43,357 nucleotides of DNA. Origin: Clostridium sp. Marseille-P2415. Its GTDB lineage: Bacteria > Bacillota > Clostridia > Lachnospirales > Lachnospiraceae. A model generated the notes under the pieces. That model had not been told where the DNA came from. It made no database searches and saw only the letters and a list, made by a program, of their open reading frames with translations. Each line of letters opens with the position of its first letter. The stretch's first letter is position 1. This document shows positions 42,334-43,357 of this stretch, piece by piece. The DNA lies in assembly GCF_900155545.1 (NCBI RefSeq), contig NZ_LT732526.1, positions 1,500,573 to 1,543,929 of the forward strand, given 5' to 3'. The position numbers and the translations under genes were made by a program.

Positions 42334-43357
42334 TTATGCGCTTTCTTTAAGGTTAAACAGATGTGTTCCTGTACATTCTCTTTGGATCTTATGGTGCAGC
42401 TTATTCACGTTGTGAGCCATTGCAAGAAGAACGCTTTCCGCAAGTACATTGTTTTTCCCTCTGCATAGATAGCGATGGAAATTCATATCTGTTTTCACAT
42501 CAGCAAATGAACCCTCAGCCTGGATGCTTCTGTTCATTCGAAGCTGACAGCCTTCATCAGAGAGAATACGTTCCAGATCTTCTGCTCGTTTTTGTTGGAA
42601 CACCTTTGATACTTCAAGCCGTTTTACTCGTTCTTCAAAAGGTATCTTACTGTTGTTTCCTTTGATACATTCCCTTTTGTACGGACAATCATAGCAGTCC
42701 TCACAGGTATAGATGTTTTTTCTGATTACATAACCCGTTTTGCTTTTCCCTTGTTTCGTACCTGTTAAAACAAGTTTTTTCCCGGCTTTGCAGGTATAGC
42801 AGTCGTTTTCTGTGTTATATTCCATGTTTTCTCTGCGGCTTATATCTGTTTTATATTTTCGCGTCTTGGAAATCTCATAGTTTGCAGGCTTGATGAATGA
42901 AACCTGTTCATTTTCTTCAATATATAGGTAATTCTCCTCGCTTTCATATCCAGAGTCCGCTACGATGTTTTTATATTTGAAATTTAAATGTTCTTCCATA
43001 TCTTTCAGAAATGGGATCAGTGTTGTGGTATCTGTTGGCTGTGGCCCGATCGTAAGCCATGTGATGTATTCCGAATCCACACCATGCTGAAGGTTATAGC
43101 CTGGCTTCAGCTGTCCATTCAGCATCGCATCTTCTTTCATTCGCATAAAGGTTGCATCTGGATCCGTTTTTGAATAACTATTACGACTACCGCATTGGTA
43201 GATTTTCTTTGTGTATTCTTTCAGCTTATCCAGATATTCTTCTAGTCGCTCAATTGAGCGCTGCAACTGTGTTTTACGTTTTCCGATTCCATGGACGAAT
43301 TCAATTCCTTCTTCGGCTTTGATCTTATAAAGTTTTTTGCGGAGTTTCTTTACATGA
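42334..43357 (-). CDS. IS1182-family transposase, 5-prime end outside the window
   Basis: At least 341 codons of an open frame that continues past position 43357 without a stop (the codons beyond 43266 read HVKKLRKKLYKIKAEEGIEF and on). The DDE-type core is visible: IVADSGYESEENY and the C-terminal Glu region NRSIQAEGSFADVKTDMNFHRYLCRG. A Cys-rich insert (YTCEDCYDCPYKREC) is typical of IS1182 transposases. No frameshift in the visible part, so the element may be intact. Confidence 0.93.
   Translation of the reverse strand, partial: HVKKLRKKLYKIKAEEGIEFVHGIGKRKTQLQRSIERLEEYLDKLKEYTKKIYQCGSRNSYSKTDPDATFMRMKEDAMLNGQLKPGYNLQHGVDSEYITWLTIGPQPTDTTTLIPFLKDMEEHLNFKYKNIVADSGYESEENYLYIEENEQVSFIKPANYEISKTRKYKTDISRRENMEYNTENDCYTCKAGKKLVLTGTKQGKSKTGYVIRKNIYTCEDCYDCPYKRECIKGNNSKIPFEERVKRLEVSKVFQQKRAEDLERILSDEGCQLRMNRSIQAEGSFADVKTDMNFHRYLCRGKNNVLAESVLLAMAHNVNKLHHKIQRECTGTHLFNLKESA

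Larger units (their letters stand above)
42167..43357 (-). mobile_element. IS1182-like insertion sequence, cut by the window edge
   Basis: A transposase gene of the IS1182 type with a probable element end at about 42167, where GGGGCTGTCGCAC begins, a sequence typical of IS1182-family termini. It lies 25 bases after tRNA-Val. The other end is outside the window, so the inverted repeat and target duplication cannot be checked. Confidence 0.75.

Overview
The window looks like a chromosomal segment from a spore-forming anaerobic member of the Clostridia, most likely Lachnospiraceae of the Lacrimispora / Clostridium saccharolyticum type. This is inferred from gene content, protein style and the strong AGGAGG ribosome binding sites; no database search was possible. 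Most genes lie on the minus strand.

Layout. 1-660: a compact IS200-like element (tnpA only) with hairpin ends. 745-7700: purine genes (purC-purF, then purB, a LysR regulator and purA). 7.3-10.3 kb: a small hypothetical gene, a Thr-rich lipoprotein, and dapA-dapB behind a lysine riboswitch with its own terminator and promoter. 10.3-14.5 kb: a corrinoid adenosyltransferase, a two-OB-fold SSB, typA and a YigZ-family protein. 14.6-17.3 kb (plus strand): a class A penicillin-binding protein. 17.4-22.2 kb: the spoIIAA-spoIIAB-sigF operon running into spoVAA-AB-AC-AD-AE, with an extra 53-codon membrane ORF coupled to spoVAA and a forespore-type promoter over the sigF stop codon. 22.3-25.8 kb: a TPR membrane protein, a 46-codon ORF, folC and ridA. 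26.0-29.3 kb: a DUF1836 protein, a YerC/TrpR-like regulator, a HAD phosphatase, a truncated lipoprotein ORF and an orphan NMT1/SsuA-like binding lipoprotein.

29.4-31.8 kb looks like an accessory patchwork: a helix-turn-helix remnant, a degenerate GIY-YIG protein, a pectin-esterase-like fragment, a secreted GH43 arabinanase and a six-repeat His-rich YmaF protein.

31.9-40.6 kb is the metabolic centrepiece: a 4-hydroxybutyrate operon in transcription order sucD - 4hbD - abfD - two tandem CoA-transferase genes - a small PQ-loop membrane protein. A LysR gene, a Cys-rich small protein and a stand-alone NifU-domain protein sit next to it. Together these enzymes would take succinyl-CoA through succinate semialdehyde and 4-hydroxybutyrate to crotonyl-CoA, a route to butyrate.

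40.9-43.4 kb: a D-2-hydroxyacid dehydrogenase, tRNA-Ala(CGC), tRNA-Val(CAC), and an IS1182-like element that runs off the right edge. No rRNA and no CRISPR array were seen. The strongest candidates for something undescribed are the small ORFs in the sporulation and folC operons, a repeated hairpin leader before spoVAE and ridA, and the tandem CoA-transferase / PQ-loop arrangement.
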